Shown here: positions 1 to 7,898 of the stretch, piece by piece
Position numbering within the stretch: position 1 is the first letter of the stretch
How the letters are laid out: the number at the start of each line of letters is the position of its first letter
Assembly: GCA_905233425.1 (NCBI GenBank)
Contig: CAJOEC010000031.1
Coordinates: 1-37,768, forward strand
DNA: 37,768 bases
Source: an uncultured Prevotella sp.
GTDB taxonomy: Bacteria > Bacteroidota > Bacteroidia > Bacteroidales > Bacteroidaceae
Direction of reading: 5' to 3'
Program-made: the position numbers and the translations under genes
Notes under the pieces: model-generated
Databases searched by the model: none
Seen by the model: only the letters and a program-made list of their open reading frames with translations
Told to the model about the DNA's origin: nothing

Positions 1-9
1 CACAAATTA

Positions 10-109
10 TGGCTGCGCAGCCAATTCGTGTAATTCGTTGCATCTTTAGATGCATTCGTGAAATGCTAGTCTGCATAGATAAAATTCGTGTAATTCGTGT
101 AATTCGTGG
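10..109. repeat. 9-bp tandem repeats (TAATTCGTG) and small hairpins downstream of porZ
   Basis: A TAATTCGTG-like 9-bp unit occurs in two tandem clusters (about 23-39 and 82-108), with a single ATTCGTG between them near 54-60. Two symmetric sequences sit at the left: a perfect 14-bp palindrome at 10-23 (TGGCTGCGCAGCCA) and a 6-bp stem with a 2-nt loop at 40-53. They lie about 85-130 bp beyond the porZ stop codon and could end its transcript, but there is no T-run, so a terminator role is a guess. Confidence 0.6.
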
Positions 110-136
110 TTTAAAAGAAAAGGTGGGAAACTTCAG

Positions 137-2146
137 TTATCTTATGACGGCGATTTTGCACACCGTGCCTTTCTTTCCGTCGCTTGTTGCAGTAGCCACC
201 ATGTAGATTCCGCTGGCTACGCGGCGTCCTTTAGTGTCGCGTCCGTTCCAGGTGAACATTCCGCCGTTGCTTCTTCCCTGTGCCACGAGCTGCCCGTTTA
301 CGGTTAGGATTTTCACGTCAGCGTCGCGTGTTAGACCTACGACGGTAATCATCCCGTCATATCCGCTGACCACCGGGTTGGGGTATGCATAGACATCGTC
401 TTTCGTCATTTCTATTGACACGGCTGTCGCATCGCTCATGTACGAGCAGAGTCCGCGGTCGGTGCCGATGAACACCTCACCTGTGCTGTGGTTAATGGTT
501 ATTGCCTCAATGTTGTCGGAGAGCAGCGGGCTGTTCTCTGAGGTGAAGTTCTCGATTTGCTCCATGTTGTCGGCGCTGATGAGGTAGACACCGGCTCCGT
601 TGGTGCCTATCCACTTGCGGTTTGCCTGGTCCACAGCAATGCAGCTGATGTTCACTCCGTCCATGAGGTAGTCGGCATAGCTCGTCCCGTCGTTGCGGGG
701 CACCTTCACCTGCGTGACGTATTTCAGCTGGCTTCCGAGTGTCGATTTGTCAATCAGGTAGAGTCCGCTCTGTGCGCCGAGCCACAGGTTGCCTTCCATG
801 TCCTCAGTAATGCAGTGTGGGATGTAAATGTCGGTTATCACTCCGTCCTGGTTGACGAGTGTCGTCATGTAGTTGATTATTTCCTTTGTCTTAGGGTCGA
901 AGCAGAAGAACGACTGGTTCTCGTAGTGATTGTTCACGAACCACATCTTGTCCCTTGAGTCCATGATTAGTCCCGACAGTCCTGTGAAGCTGTTGCCTAT
1001 ATCGTTCAGCAGCATTTCTTGTGGGTATGAATGCCATTCTCCGTCTTTGGTTATTGCCATAATGGAGTTATCTTTCACCATCTGCTGCATGAACCATAGT
1101 GTACCTTCTTCATCGTAGAGCACCGACGACACCCTTGTGTACTTGTTGCTCGACGACGCACTTTTCAGTAGGCTGTTGTCCTTGTTGAAATATTTCACCA
1201 GCTTCCCGTCGTAGTATTCATAGAGTCCTGTCCTTCCTCCTGCGAAGATGTGCTTGGTGTCGAAGGGATCCACGTCGACGCTGTATGTCTCAATGAACTG
1301 CCAATTGTTTCCCTGTTGATTGGCTATTTCGGTCATGTCGTCGTCGAGGATGATCCATTCCTCACCGTCGTAGAGCTGCACTGTGCCCGGCCTGTAAGCC
1401 GACCCGCCGTTACCACAGGCGGTGTAGAGCACACCGTTTTTGAATCGCATGAATCCGAAGAAATTGCGTTTCGGGCCTTCCGGTTTCAGGGTTGCCACCA
1501 GGTCTTTGTATTCGTTCCAGTCCCCTGTGTCGTCTTTCCAAATATTTGAAGGGTATTCTTTTGTCACTTCCCAGTTCTGGGGATCCATGAGGTTTTTCTC
1601 CAACCGGCTTTTGATTACATCGATAGACCTTCTTGCGTAGATGTCGCTACCCTCTATCATGATTTTGGCTACAGGCTCTCCTAAAATATACGACTCGGCA
1701 ATCTCGGCCTTTTCCATGTCGATCTTGACAATGCCGAATCCTGTGGCCAAATATGCGAACTTGTCGTACATGCAGATGCTATAGAGCCTTTTGCTTTGAG
1801 TCATCGGCTTGAGGTACAGTCCGCTGATGTTCTTCACATTCTCGTTGACATCCACAAGGTCGATGTTGGAGTTGTCGTATGACACGAGCAGTCGTTTGGC
1901 CTTTTCGTTCCACGCAATCTTGTCCACGTATGTGTCGTTGAGCTGGCGAGTCCTGTCGAAGGTTGTCACCGACTTGTCGTTCATGTTGTACATGTAGAGG
2001 CCGTTTGAAGCCCTAACGAAGAGGTAGTTGCCGCCCTTGACTATTTCCTGCGGCTGATAATACGACATGTAGGCTTTCCATTTCCCTACTTGTGCTGTGC
2101 ACATTGCGCAAACGCACATTGCTGCAAAGAGTATTGCTTTTCTCAT
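137..2146 (-). CDS. porZ: PorZ-like type IX secretion system surface protein
   Basis: The 669-residue product starts with a signal peptide (about residues 1-18, ending CTAQ) followed by the VGKWKAYMSYYQPQEIV type of N-terminus found in PorZ proteins. Residues about 20-560 form repeated beta-propeller blades of the two-component-regulator type (for example LWLGAQSGLYLID and KWIGTNGAGVYLI). Residues about 595-669 form a C-terminal sorting-like domain with the VYAYPNPV and GRRVASGIYMV motifs. In Porphyromonas gingivalis, PorZ belongs to the cell-surface attachment complex that processes type IX cargo and binds anionic lipopolysaccharide; the same role here is inferred from family membership. The length is somewhat shorter than P. 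gingivalis PorZ. It is the last gene of the leuS-yitT-rdgB-porZ run, starting 13 bp after rdgB. A generic two-component-regulator propeller protein is the alternative, but gene order and C-terminal domain favour PorZ. Confidence 0.8.
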   Translation of the reverse strand: MRKAILFAAMCVCAMCTAQVGKWKAYMSYYQPQEIVKGGNYLFVRASNGLYMYNMNDKSVTTFDRTRQLNDTYVDKIAWNEKAKRLLVSYDNSNIDLVDVNENVKNISGLYLKPMTQSKRLYSICMYDKFAYLATGFGIVKIDMEKAEIAESYILGEPVAKIMIEGSDIYARRSIDVIKSRLEKNLMDPQNWEVTKEYPSNIWKDDTGDWNEYKDLVATLKPEGPKRNFFGFMRFKNGVLYTACGNGGSAYRPGTVQLYDGEEWIILDDDMTEIANQQGNNWQFIETYSVDVDPFDTKHIFAGGRTGLYEYYDGKLVKYFNKDNSLLKSASSSNKYTRVSSVLYDEEGTLWFMQQMVKDNSIMAITKDGEWHSYPQEMLLNDIGNSFTGLSGLIMDSRDKMWFVNNHYENQSFFCFDPKTKEIINYMTTLVNQDGVITDIYIPHCITEDMEGNLWLGAQSGLYLIDKSTLGSQLKYVTQVKVPRNDGTSYADYLMDGVNISCIAVDQANRKWIGTNGAGVYLISADNMEQIENFTSENSPLLSDNIEAITINHSTGEVFIGTDRGLCSYMSDATAVSIEMTKDDVYAYPNPVVSGYDGMITVVGLTRDADVKILTVNGQLVAQGRSNGGMFTWNGRDTKGRRVASGIYMVATATSDGKKGTVCKIAVIR

Positions 2147-2159
2147 GGGGTATTTTGTT

Positions 2160-2816
2160 TTAGTGAGTATCTTTTGTTCCTTTCAGGTAGTCGGCCAGTT
2201 TTTTCGTGGCTATGGCCCTGTGGCTGATTTTGTTTTTCACGTCGGCTCCAAGCTCGGCGAAAGTCTTGTCGTAGCCTTCGGGGCGGAATATGGGGTCGTA
2301 TCCGAATCCCTCGCATCCGCTGCGCTCGCGTGTTATCTCCCCCTCGACTGTGCCGATGAAGAACTTGATCTTGTAGGCGCAATCCAGTCCGCCTATTTTT
2401 TGTATTAACGCGATAACAGTGCAGAATCTTGCGCTGCGATTGTTATTTTCTCCTAATTTCTTCAGCAGTAGGGCCATATTGGCCTCGCTGTCGTGGCTTT
2501 TGGGGGGGATGGGGCTTATGGGACTACTGGGGTCTGTGGGTGGCTCCATGCTGGCGTAGCGTGCGCTGTAGACGCCTGGCTCTCCGCCGAGGGCGTCCAC
2601 CTCCAGACCGGTGTCGTCGGCGAAACAGTCGTAATGGTATTTGCGGAACACATAGTCGGCTTTCTGCAAAGCGTTTTCCATGAGTGTGTCCCCTGTTTCG
2701 GGAATGTCCTCATGGCATCCGATGTCGGCCAACGACAGCACCTCAAAGCCTGGGCCGAGTATCTGGCGTATTTCCTCCAGCTTGTGCTGGTTGTTTGTGG
2801 CGAATACTATTTTCAT
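2160..2816 (-). CDS. rdgB: RdgB/HAM1 non-canonical purine NTP pyrophosphatase
   Basis: This enzyme of nucleotide-pool cleaning hydrolyses dITP/XTP to the monophosphate. The N-terminal [16 protein letters not shown] is the HAM1 nucleotide-binding start, followed by [14 protein letters not shown] and PGVYSARYA, then [11 protein letters not shown] and a C-terminal KISHRAIA. I chose the start at 2816 because MKIVFATNN is the family's N-terminus; the reading frame extends upstream to 2852, but that extension ([12 protein letters not shown]) overlaps the end of the preceding gene and lies in repeat-derived DNA. The 218-residue length is slightly above the usual ~195-205. The excess is a Pro/Ser-rich stretch of about 18 residues right after SARYA, encoded by a 9-bp repeat. 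It lies between the YitT-family gene and porZ and is probably cotranscribed with them. Confidence 0.93.
   Translation of the reverse strand: MKIVFATNNQHKLEEIRQILGPGFEVLSLADIGCHEDIPETGDTLMENALQKADYVFRKYHYDCFADDTGLEVDALGGEPGVYSARYASMEPPTDPSSPISPIPPKSHDSEANMALLLKKLGENNNRSARFCTVIALIQKIGGLDCAYKIKFFIGTVEGEITRERSGCEGFGYDPIFRPEGYDKTFAELGADVKNKISHRAIATKKLADYLKGTKDTH
2491..2546 (-). repeat. In-frame 9-bp degenerate repeat inside rdgB
   Basis: On the coding strand the segment reads as consecutive 9-mers: CCCACAGAC, CCCAGTAGT, CCCATAAGC, CCCATCCCC, CCCAAAAGC. It encodes a Pro/Ser/Ile tripeptide-like run between SARYAS and HDSEANM. A 14-bp stretch (CCCATAAGCCCCAT) is identical to part of the mutS repeat at 11768-11839. 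Confidence 0.75.
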
Positions 2817-2837
2817 TTTTTCCATAGCGGTAGCAAA

Positions 2838-2875
2838 TTCTTCACTTTTCACTCTTCACTTTAACCTTAACTTTC
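2838..2875. repeat. Short CACTTTT/CACTCTT-type repeats at the yitT-rdgB junction
   Basis: The plus strand shows TTCACTT, TTCACTC, TTCACTT and then AACCTTAACTTTC, a degenerate 7-9 bp repeat. It encodes the last residues ([11 protein letters not shown]) of the YitT-family protein and covers its stop codon. It therefore looks like repeat DNA that has replaced the original 3' end. Confidence 0.5.
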
Positions 2876-3777
2876 ATTTCGTCGAAGCCTTCGCCGAAGA
2901 CACCGATGACGGCGCTCTGCGAGACGAAGGCTCGTGGGTCAATCATTTTTATCAGTCGGAAGATGGTGAGGCTTTCGTTTTTCTTAGCCAGTATGCAGAG
3001 CACCTTGCGCTCATTGCCGGTGTACCATCCGTGGCCGTCGAGGATGGTCACTCCGTGGTTTAGCTGTGTGCCTATGGCGTTGGCTATCTCCTGCCACCGC
3101 TCGGTGAAGATTAGGAACTGCACGCTGGAGCGCTGGCGGTTGTAGATGTAGTCGAGCACGAAGTTCTCTATCACCATGGTGCACAGTCCGAAGACCACCA
3201 TGTAGGCACGCTCCAAAGGCGTGCCAAACTGCGGGATGAACATACACGAGCCAACCACGATGAGGTCGATGAAGAGCAGCACCGTGCCGAGCGACATGTT
3301 GTAGAATTTGTTCACCGAGGCGGCGATGATGTCGGTGCCGCCCGTGGAACCGTTGTTCAGGAACACTATGCCCAGTGCCGAGCCGGTCATCGTACACCCG
3401 ATGATGAGCGACATGAAGTCCTGGCCCTCGCCCAGGATTTTCACCATGTCGCCCGCCGCGTCGCGAGGCACCAACTGTTTCATCAGCCACAAGAGGAAAG
3501 TGAGCATACCAATGGCATACATGGTCTTCACGAGGAACTTGAAGCCCAGGATTTTCAGGGCCACTACCAGCAGCCCGATGTTTATGAGTAGGTAAGTGTA
3601 CTGGTTGGGAAAGCTGGTGGCATACTCCACGATGGCTCCTATTCCTGCCACGCCCCCGGTAACAATTTCGTAGGGCATGAGGAAGAAGGTGAAGCCAAAG
3701 GCATAGAGAACGAGGCCGAAGGTTATGAACACATAGTCTTCAACCTCATTGAGTATCAGCTTGTGGTTTACTTGCAT
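2842..3777 (-). CDS. YitT-family (DUF161/DUF2179) membrane protein
   Basis: The 311-residue protein has a run of five or six hydrophobic segments in its first two thirds (for example [20 protein letters not shown], followed by [12 protein letters not shown]). The conserved [16 protein letters not shown] signature of the YitT family follows at about residues 158-173. A soluble DUF2179-like C-terminal domain ([10 protein letters not shown] and [14 protein letters not shown], then [10 protein letters not shown]) covers about residues 220-300. The family's transport or signalling role is not established. The start codon overlaps the leuS stop by 10 bp, which indicates a shared transcript. The last eleven residues ([11 protein letters not shown]) are low-complexity and come from short repeat DNA, so the native C-terminus probably ended near GVFGEGFDE. 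Confidence 0.88.
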   Translation of the reverse strand: MQVNHKLILNEVEDYVFITFGLVLYAFGFTFFLMPYEIVTGGVAGIGAIVEYATSFPNQYTYLLINIGLLVVALKILGFKFLVKTMYAIGMLTFLLWLMKQLVPRDAAGDMVKILGEGQDFMSLIIGCTMTGSALGIVFLNNGSTGGTDIIAASVNKFYNMSLGTVLLFIDLIVVGSCMFIPQFGTPLERAYMVVFGLCTMVIENFVLDYIYNRQRSSVQFLIFTERWQEIANAIGTQLNHGVTILDGHGWYTGNERKVLCILAKKNESLTIFRLIKMIDPRAFVSQSAVIGVFGEGFDEMKVKVKVKSEK

Positions 3778-6662
3778 ACTATATTAATCATCCTCTTCGG
3801 CACGATGATGACCTTCACAATCTGCTTTCCGTCGGTGTACTTGGCCGTGCGCTCGTCGGCGCGGACGGCGGCCTCGATAGCGGCGTTGTCGGCATCGGCG
3901 GGGAACTGCATGTCGAAGCGCACCTTGCCGTTGAACTGCACGCCCATCTTCACCTGGTTCTCCACCAAGTACTGCTCGTCCCACTTAGGCCACTCGGCAT
4001 CGCAGACACTTCCCTGACCTCCCAATTGTTCCCACAGCTCCTCGGCGATATGGGGGGCGAAGGGGGCGATGAGGACGACGAGGGTCTTCATCACCTCAGC
4101 GTTCTTGCACTTCAGGGTTGAGAGTTCGTTTGTGGCGATCATGAAGGCCGAGATGGCGGTGTTGTAGGAGAAGGCCTCGATGTCCTGCGTCACCTTCTTT
4201 ATGAGCTTGTGCAGGGCCTTCAGAGCCTCGGGGGTGGCTGTCTGGTTTACTGCGGCATTGCCGCAGTCTACAGAACAGAGGTTCCAGAACTTGCGGAGGA
4301 AGCGGTGGCAGCCGTCGATGCCGGCCACGTCCCAAGGCTTCGACTGCTCGATGGGGCCGAGGAACATCTCGTAGAGGCGCAGCGTGTCGGCACCGTAGTT
4401 GTTGCAGATGTCGTCAGGGTTAACCACGTTGTACTTCGACTTCGACATCTTCTCTATTGCCTGGTTGACGATGTACTTGCCACCGTCGTTCAGGATGAAC
4501 TCAGCGTCCTCGAACTCAGGCCTCCACTGGCGAATCTTTTCTATGTCAAGTTCCTTGCCGTTTACGGTGCTGATGTCTGTGTAGATGGGGTCAGCCTCTT
4601 CGCCGTTGTAGAAATAGCGGTTCTTCTTGGCATCGTTGTCGTATTTTGTCTCTAAGAGGTCGAAGCTGACATACTTGTTAGTGCCCTTTAGGCGGAACAC
4701 GAAGCTTGACCATCCCTGGATCATTCCCTGGTTAATGAGCTTCTTGAACGGCTCGTCCTCGCAGCTGTAGCCACAGTCGTAGAGGAACTTATTCCAGAAG
4801 CGGCTGTAGATGAGGTGGCCAGTGGCGTGCTCCGAACCTCCGACGTAGAGGTCCACGTTGCGCCAGTACTCGTCGGCGTCGCGGCTCACGAGAGCCTTGT
4901 CGTTCTTCGGGTCCATATAGCGCAGATAGTAGGCCGACGAGCCGGCAAAGCCCGGCATGGTGTTCAGCTCGAGTGGGAACACACTCTTGTTGTCTATCTC
5001 GTCGACGCTCACCACCTTGTCGAACTTGGTGTCCCATGCCCACATCTTGGCGCGGCCCAGTGGCGGTTCACCCGTCTCTGTGGGCTTGTACTCGTCAATT
5101 TCGGGCAGCTCTAAAGGCAGACAATCCTTCGGCACGATGTAGGGCATATCATCCTTATAATATATGGGGAACGGCTCGCCCCAGTAGCGCTGGCGGCTGA
5201 AGATGGCGTCGCGCAGACGATAGTTCACCTTCACGCGGCCCAGACCCTTCTCTTCGACGAACTTCTTCGTGGCGGCAATGGCCTCCTTGACGGTTAGGCC
5301 GTTGAGTGAGAAGCCGTCGAGGGCGGTCTTTCCAGCTGCGGGCGAGTTCATGACGATGCCTTCCTTCGCGTCGAAGCTTTCTTCCGAGACATCGGCACCC
5401 TCGATGAGCGGCACGATGGGCAGGCCGAAGTGCTTGGCGAAGGCATAGTCGCGACTGTCGTGAGCTGGCACAGCCATGATGGCACCTGTGCCATAGCCGG
5501 CGAGTACGTATTCTGCTATCCAGATGGGGATTTTCTCGCCCGTGAAGGGGTTGATGGCATACGAGCCGGAGAATACGCCCGTCACCGAGTGGTCCATCTG
5601 ACGTTCGCGCTCCGTACGCTTCTTCACGTAAGCGAGGTATTCATCGACGGCGGCCTTCTGCTCCGGCGTGGTCAGCTGGGCCACCAGCTCGCTCTCAGGG
5701 GCGAGCACCATGAATGTGACACCGAAGATGGTGTCGGCGCGGGTTGTAAAAATTGTGAAGCTCTTGGGGGCATCGACACAGTCGCTGCTTACACAGAACT
5801 CCATCTCGGCACCTTCCGAGCGGCCTATCCAGTTGCGCTGGGCCTCTTTCAGCGAGTCAGTCCAGTCTATTTCCTCCAGACCGTCTAAAAGACGCTGGGC
5901 GTAGGCCGAGGTACGGAGGCACCACTGGCGCATCTTCTTCTGCTCAACAGGGAAGCCGCCGCGTTCCGAGACGCCGTTGACCACCTCGTCGTTGGCCAGT
6001 ACCGTGCCTAATGCCGGGCACCAGTTCACCATCGTCTCGGCCAGGTAGGCTATGCGGTAGTTCATCAGCACCTCCTGCTTCTTCTTCTCCGAGAACGAAG
6101 CCCAGTCGGAGGCGGTGAAGTGCAGCTCCTCGGTACCGAGGGCGTGGCAGTTCTCGGTGCCCATCAGCTCGAAATGCTCGATGAGCTTTATGGTGGGCTG
6201 TGCCTTGTTCGACGACGTGCTGAAATAGCTGCGGAACATTCGCTGGAAAGCCCACTGCGTCCACTTGTAGTAACCGGGGTCGCAGGTGCGCACCTCGCGG
6301 CTCCAGTCGAACGAGAAGCCGATCTTGTCCAACTGCTCGCGATAGCGGTTGATGTTCTCCTCGGTTGTGATGGCGGGGTGCTGACCCGTCTGTATGGCAT
6401 ATTGCTCTGCTGGCAGTCCGTAGGCATCGTAGCCCATGGGATTCAGCACGTTATATCCTTGCAATCGCTTGTAGCGGGCGTAGATGTCGCTGGCTATGTA
6501 GCCCAGCGGATGCCCCACGTGCAGACCCGCACCACTGGGGTAAGGGAACATGTTCAAGACGTAGAACTTTTTCTTCTTCTCGTCCTCCACTACGCGATAG
6601 GTTCCGTTTTCCTCCCATCGCTTCTGCCATTTCTTCTCAATGTCTCTGAAATTGTAATCCAT
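3768..6662 (-). CDS. leuS: Leucyl-tRNA synthetase
   Basis: This class I aminoacyl-tRNA synthetase charges tRNA-Leu in the cytosol. The 964-residue protein has the HIGH-type signature HVGH at residues 48-51 (within [16 protein letters not shown]) and the KMSKS motif near residue 737 ([14 protein letters not shown]). The CP1 editing domain lies between ([15 protein letters not shown] and [19 protein letters not shown]). A block rich in charged and aromatic residues (about 660-735, including [12 protein letters not shown]) precedes KMSKS, as in other Bacteroidetes LeuS. The C-terminal anticodon-binding region ([16 protein letters not shown]) is complete. It starts 29 bp after the higA stop and its stop overlaps the next gene. 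No clear TAnnTTTG promoter is visible in the 29-bp gap, so transcription from the higBA promoter or from within higA is likely. Confidence 0.97.
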   Translation of the reverse strand: MDYNFRDIEKKWQKRWEENGTYRVVEDEKKKKFYVLNMFPYPSGAGLHVGHPLGYIASDIYARYKRLQGYNVLNPMGYDAYGLPAEQYAIQTGQHPAITTEENINRYREQLDKIGFSFDWSREVRTCDPGYYKWTQWAFQRMFRSYFSTSSNKAQPTIKLIEHFELMGTENCHALGTEELHFTASDWASFSEKKKQEVLMNYRIAYLAETMVNWCPALGTVLANDEVVNGVSERGGFPVEQKKMRQWCLRTSAYAQRLLDGLEEIDWTDSLKEAQRNWIGRSEGAEMEFCVSSDCVDAPKSFTIFTTRADTIFGVTFMVLAPESELVAQLTTPEQKAAVDEYLAYVKKRTERERQMDHSVTGVFSGSYAINPFTGEKIPIWIAEYVLAGYGTGAIMAVPAHDSRDYAFAKHFGLPIVPLIEGADVSEESFDAKEGIVMNSPAAGKTALDGFSLNGLTVKEAIAATKKFVEEKGLGRVKVNYRLRDAIFSRQRYWGEPFPIYYKDDMPYIVPKDCLPLELPEIDEYKPTETGEPPLGRAKMWAWDTKFDKVVSVDEIDNKSVFPLELNTMPGFAGSSAYYLRYMDPKNDKALVSRDADEYWRNVDLYVGGSEHATGHLIYSRFWNKFLYDCGYSCEDEPFKKLINQGMIQGWSSFVFRLKGTNKYVSFDLLETKYDNDAKKNRYFYNGEEADPIYTDISTVNGKELDIEKIRQWRPEFEDAEFILNDGGKYIVNQAIEKMSKSKYNVVNPDDICNNYGADTLRLYEMFLGPIEQSKPWDVAGIDGCHRFLRKFWNLCSVDCGNAAVNQTATPEALKALHKLIKKVTQDIEAFSYNTAISAFMIATNELSTLKCKNAEVMKTLVVLIAPFAPHIAEELWEQLGGQGSVCDAEWPKWDEQYLVENQVKMGVQFNGKVRFDMQFPADADNAAIEAAVRADERTAKYTDGKQIVKVIIVPKRMINIVCK

Positions 6663-6691
6663 ATATGTTTCTGTTTTTTTTGTTCGTTTGG

Positions 6692-7057
6692 TTATACTCC
6701 CAACACTACCGACGGCGAGATGTCAAGTTTCTGGCACAGCGTACGACCCAGTTTCAGCGTCGGCTCGCTTTTTCCCGACATCAGTCGGTTCACGCGCTCC
6801 TGGCTGATGCCCAACAGCTTCGAGAGGTTGTCCTTCGATATGCCCATCTCATACATCCGCAGTTTGATAACGTCCACTAACGAGGGCTTGCCTATGGGGT
6901 AGTGTGCGTCTTCGTATTCCTCGACCATTTCTGAAATCATATCCAATTCAAGAAAATTTTTGTCGGTCGGTGGCGTGTCATCATCCACCAATGGAAGTAG
7001 TTCTTCTATTCGCTTCATCGCTGCTTCGTAGGCAGCTTCGCTTTTTATCTTTGCCAT
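6692..7057 (-). CDS. higA: HigA-type antitoxin, XRE-family DNA-binding protein
   Basis: This 121-residue protein has an acidic N-terminal half ([18 protein letters not shown], then a long helix to about residue 60), as in HigA antitoxins. It carries a helix-turn-helix at about residues 70-110 ([18 protein letters not shown] followed by [18 protein letters not shown]). HigA normally binds and neutralises the mRNA interferase HigB and represses their joint operon. It starts 3 bp after the reading frame of an upstream higB-like gene that has a nonsense codon, so the antitoxin may now act only as a repressor. Repression would be of the promoter at 7380-7412, and possibly of the downstream leuS run (inference). 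Confidence 0.88.
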   Translation of the reverse strand: MAKIKSEAAYEAAMKRIEELLPLVDDDTPPTDKNFLELDMISEMVEEYEDAHYPIGKPSLVDVIKLRMYEMGISKDNLSKLLGISQERVNRLMSGKSEPTLKLGRTLCQKLDISPSVVLGV

Positions 7058-7060
7058 AAA

Positions 7061-7357
7061 CTAAATATTTTTTATGTCCTTAATCTTGTCATACTCCGCA
7101 TGTGTCCCGATAAAGCGGATATACACCCTGCCGGTCACAAACAATATAAGCACAACAACCCTGTAGTTATTGCCTTTAATGTTAAACACATAGCGTTTGT
7201 TCCCAACGCTGTCCACGCTGTTAAACGTCTTCTTGATGTCGGCAAAGCTGTGCCACTCTGCCTCCCTGGTTTTCTTGTACCAGTCCTCCAGTGCTGCCTA
7301 AGCCTTTGGATTGGCTGCGCAGTAGTCTGTTAGGGTCTTTTTCGAAACGATTCGCAT
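7061..7357 (-). pseudogene. higB: HigB-like mRNA interferase with an early nonsense codon
   Basis: Reading the minus strand from ATG at 7357 gives MRIVSKKTLTDYCAANPKA, then TAG (7298-7300), then an open frame to 7061 that includes ALEDWYKKTREAEWHSFADI and NKRYVFNIKGNNYRVVVLI and ends RFIGTHAEYDKIKDIKNI. Apart from the TAG at codon 20 this is a full-length 98-codon HigB toxin. The TAG is one base away from Glu (GAG), Lys (AAG) or Gln (CAG). HigB cleaves mRNA on the ribosome; the truncated product would lack nearly the whole fold. There is no ATG between the nonsense codon and the conserved core, so restart is unlikely. The antitoxin gene follows 3 bp later and is intact. A sequencing error or nonsense suppression is the alternative to true inactivation. 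Confidence 0.88.
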
Positions 7358-7379
7358 TGCGTCTACGGCTTTAATTTTG

Positions 7380-7412
7380 CAAAGATACGGCAAAAACTTT
7401 ACTCCACCAAAA
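7380..7412 (-). promoter_or_regulatory. Bacteroidetes-type promoter for higBA
   Basis: On the minus strand TTTTG (7408-7412) is followed after 20 nt by TATCTTTG (7380-7387), matching the TTTG / TAnnTTTG consensus of Bacteroidetes promoters. The higB start codon lies about 20 nt downstream. Confidence 0.7.
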
Positions 7413-7523
7413 TTTTTGGCGAAAAACTGCAAAAAGCCGTGCGTTTTTGGCAAACTTTTGGCAAACAAGCCTGCATTCGTGGCGCAGCAAGTGGCAAAAG
7501 AGCCCCCTTCATTGGCGGTCAGG

Positions 7524-7641
7524 CCTCGGAGACCCCAAAAAGTTCGCGCCGTGCGAACTCGGAGTCCGCGCCGTGCGAACTGACAGTTCGCACCGGGCGA
7601 ACTGGGAGTCCGCCCGGCGCGAACTTTTTGACGTATCGAGG
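7524..7641. repeat. Palindrome array, copy 1: four 19-bp palindromes at 22-bp spacing
   Basis: Four imperfect palindromes of the form AGTtCGC-N5-GCGAACT lie at 7541-7559, 7563-7581, 7585-7603 and 7607-7625, separated by CGG, GAC and GGG. The centre N5 is GCCGT, GCCGT, ACCGG and CCGGC. Outer flanks form an inverted pair: CCTCG (7524-7528) and AAAA before the array, TTTT and CGAGG (7637-7641) after it. Related arrays occur at 29198-29307 (reverse orientation) and 37587-37666. This one sits between the divergent higBA and 7899-gene promoters and encodes no protein. Confidence 0.93.
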
Positions 7642-7665
7642 ACGATTATCAGACGTGCCGGAGCG

Positions 7666-7683
7666 AGGCCTTCAATAAGGCCT
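7666..7683. other. Perfect hairpin AGGCCTT-CAAT-AAGGCCT
   Basis: A 7-bp perfect stem with a 4-nt loop lies between palindrome array 1 and the promoter of the next gene. No T-run follows on either strand. Its role is unknown; it could be an end of the array element or a transcription-blocking stem. Confidence 0.5.
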
Positions 7684-7743
7684 GCCGCGCAACAGTGAAA
7701 AAAGCCTAATTGTCGTAAATGCGAACTTTTTTCGGCCAAAAAC

Positions 7744-7774
7744 TTTGCCACGTGAAAATAATGTAGTAACTTTG
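7744..7774 (+). promoter_or_regulatory. Promoter for the secreted protein at 7899
   Basis: TTTG (7744-7747), 19 nt, then TAACTTTG (7767-7774) fits the Bacteroidetes consensus closely. The expected transcript start near 7781 gives a leader of about 118 nt that contains the Rpn-like remnant ORF at 7789-7872. Confidence 0.75.
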
Positions 7775-7788
7775 CACGGAAATAAACC

Positions 7789-7872
7789 ATGCAGACTGTT
7801 ATGGAAGAGAGAAAACACGAAAGGTATGTGAACCCATTTACATACTTCGGCTTCAAGATAGAAACACTATAA
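7789..7872 (+). pseudogene. 5' remnant of an Rpn/PD-(D/E)XK nuclease-transposase gene
   Basis: A 27-codon ORF just downstream of the promoter ends MEERKHERYVNPFTYFGFK, then IETL and a stop. The RYVNPFTDFGFKK-like string is the start of the PD-(D/E)XK nuclease family transposases (Rpn/PDDEXK_2), multicopy in Bacteroidales. Here Asp is replaced by Tyr and the frame ends after FGFK. About 90% or more of the gene is gone; only the promoter and first codons remain, and they now form the leader of the secreted-protein gene. The match is short, so the family assignment rests on about 16 residues. Confidence 0.6.
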
Positions 7873-7898
7873 CATTATAATTATTAATTTTTGCTACT

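Noticed and set aside
4209..4655. 148-codon plus-strand ORF inside leuS
   Set aside because: It is antisense to conserved synthetase codons and has no family likeness; GC-rich third positions explain such shadows.
7100..7333. 77-codon plus-strand ORF opposite the higB frame
   Set aside because: The minus strand gives a clear HigB protein apart from one nonsense codon, so the plus-strand ORF is a shadow.
7541..7625. Short regular repeats that could be taken for a CRISPR array
   Set aside because: The units are 19-bp palindromes with only 3-bp fixed separators, not repeats with unique 25-40 bp spacers, and no cas genes are present.
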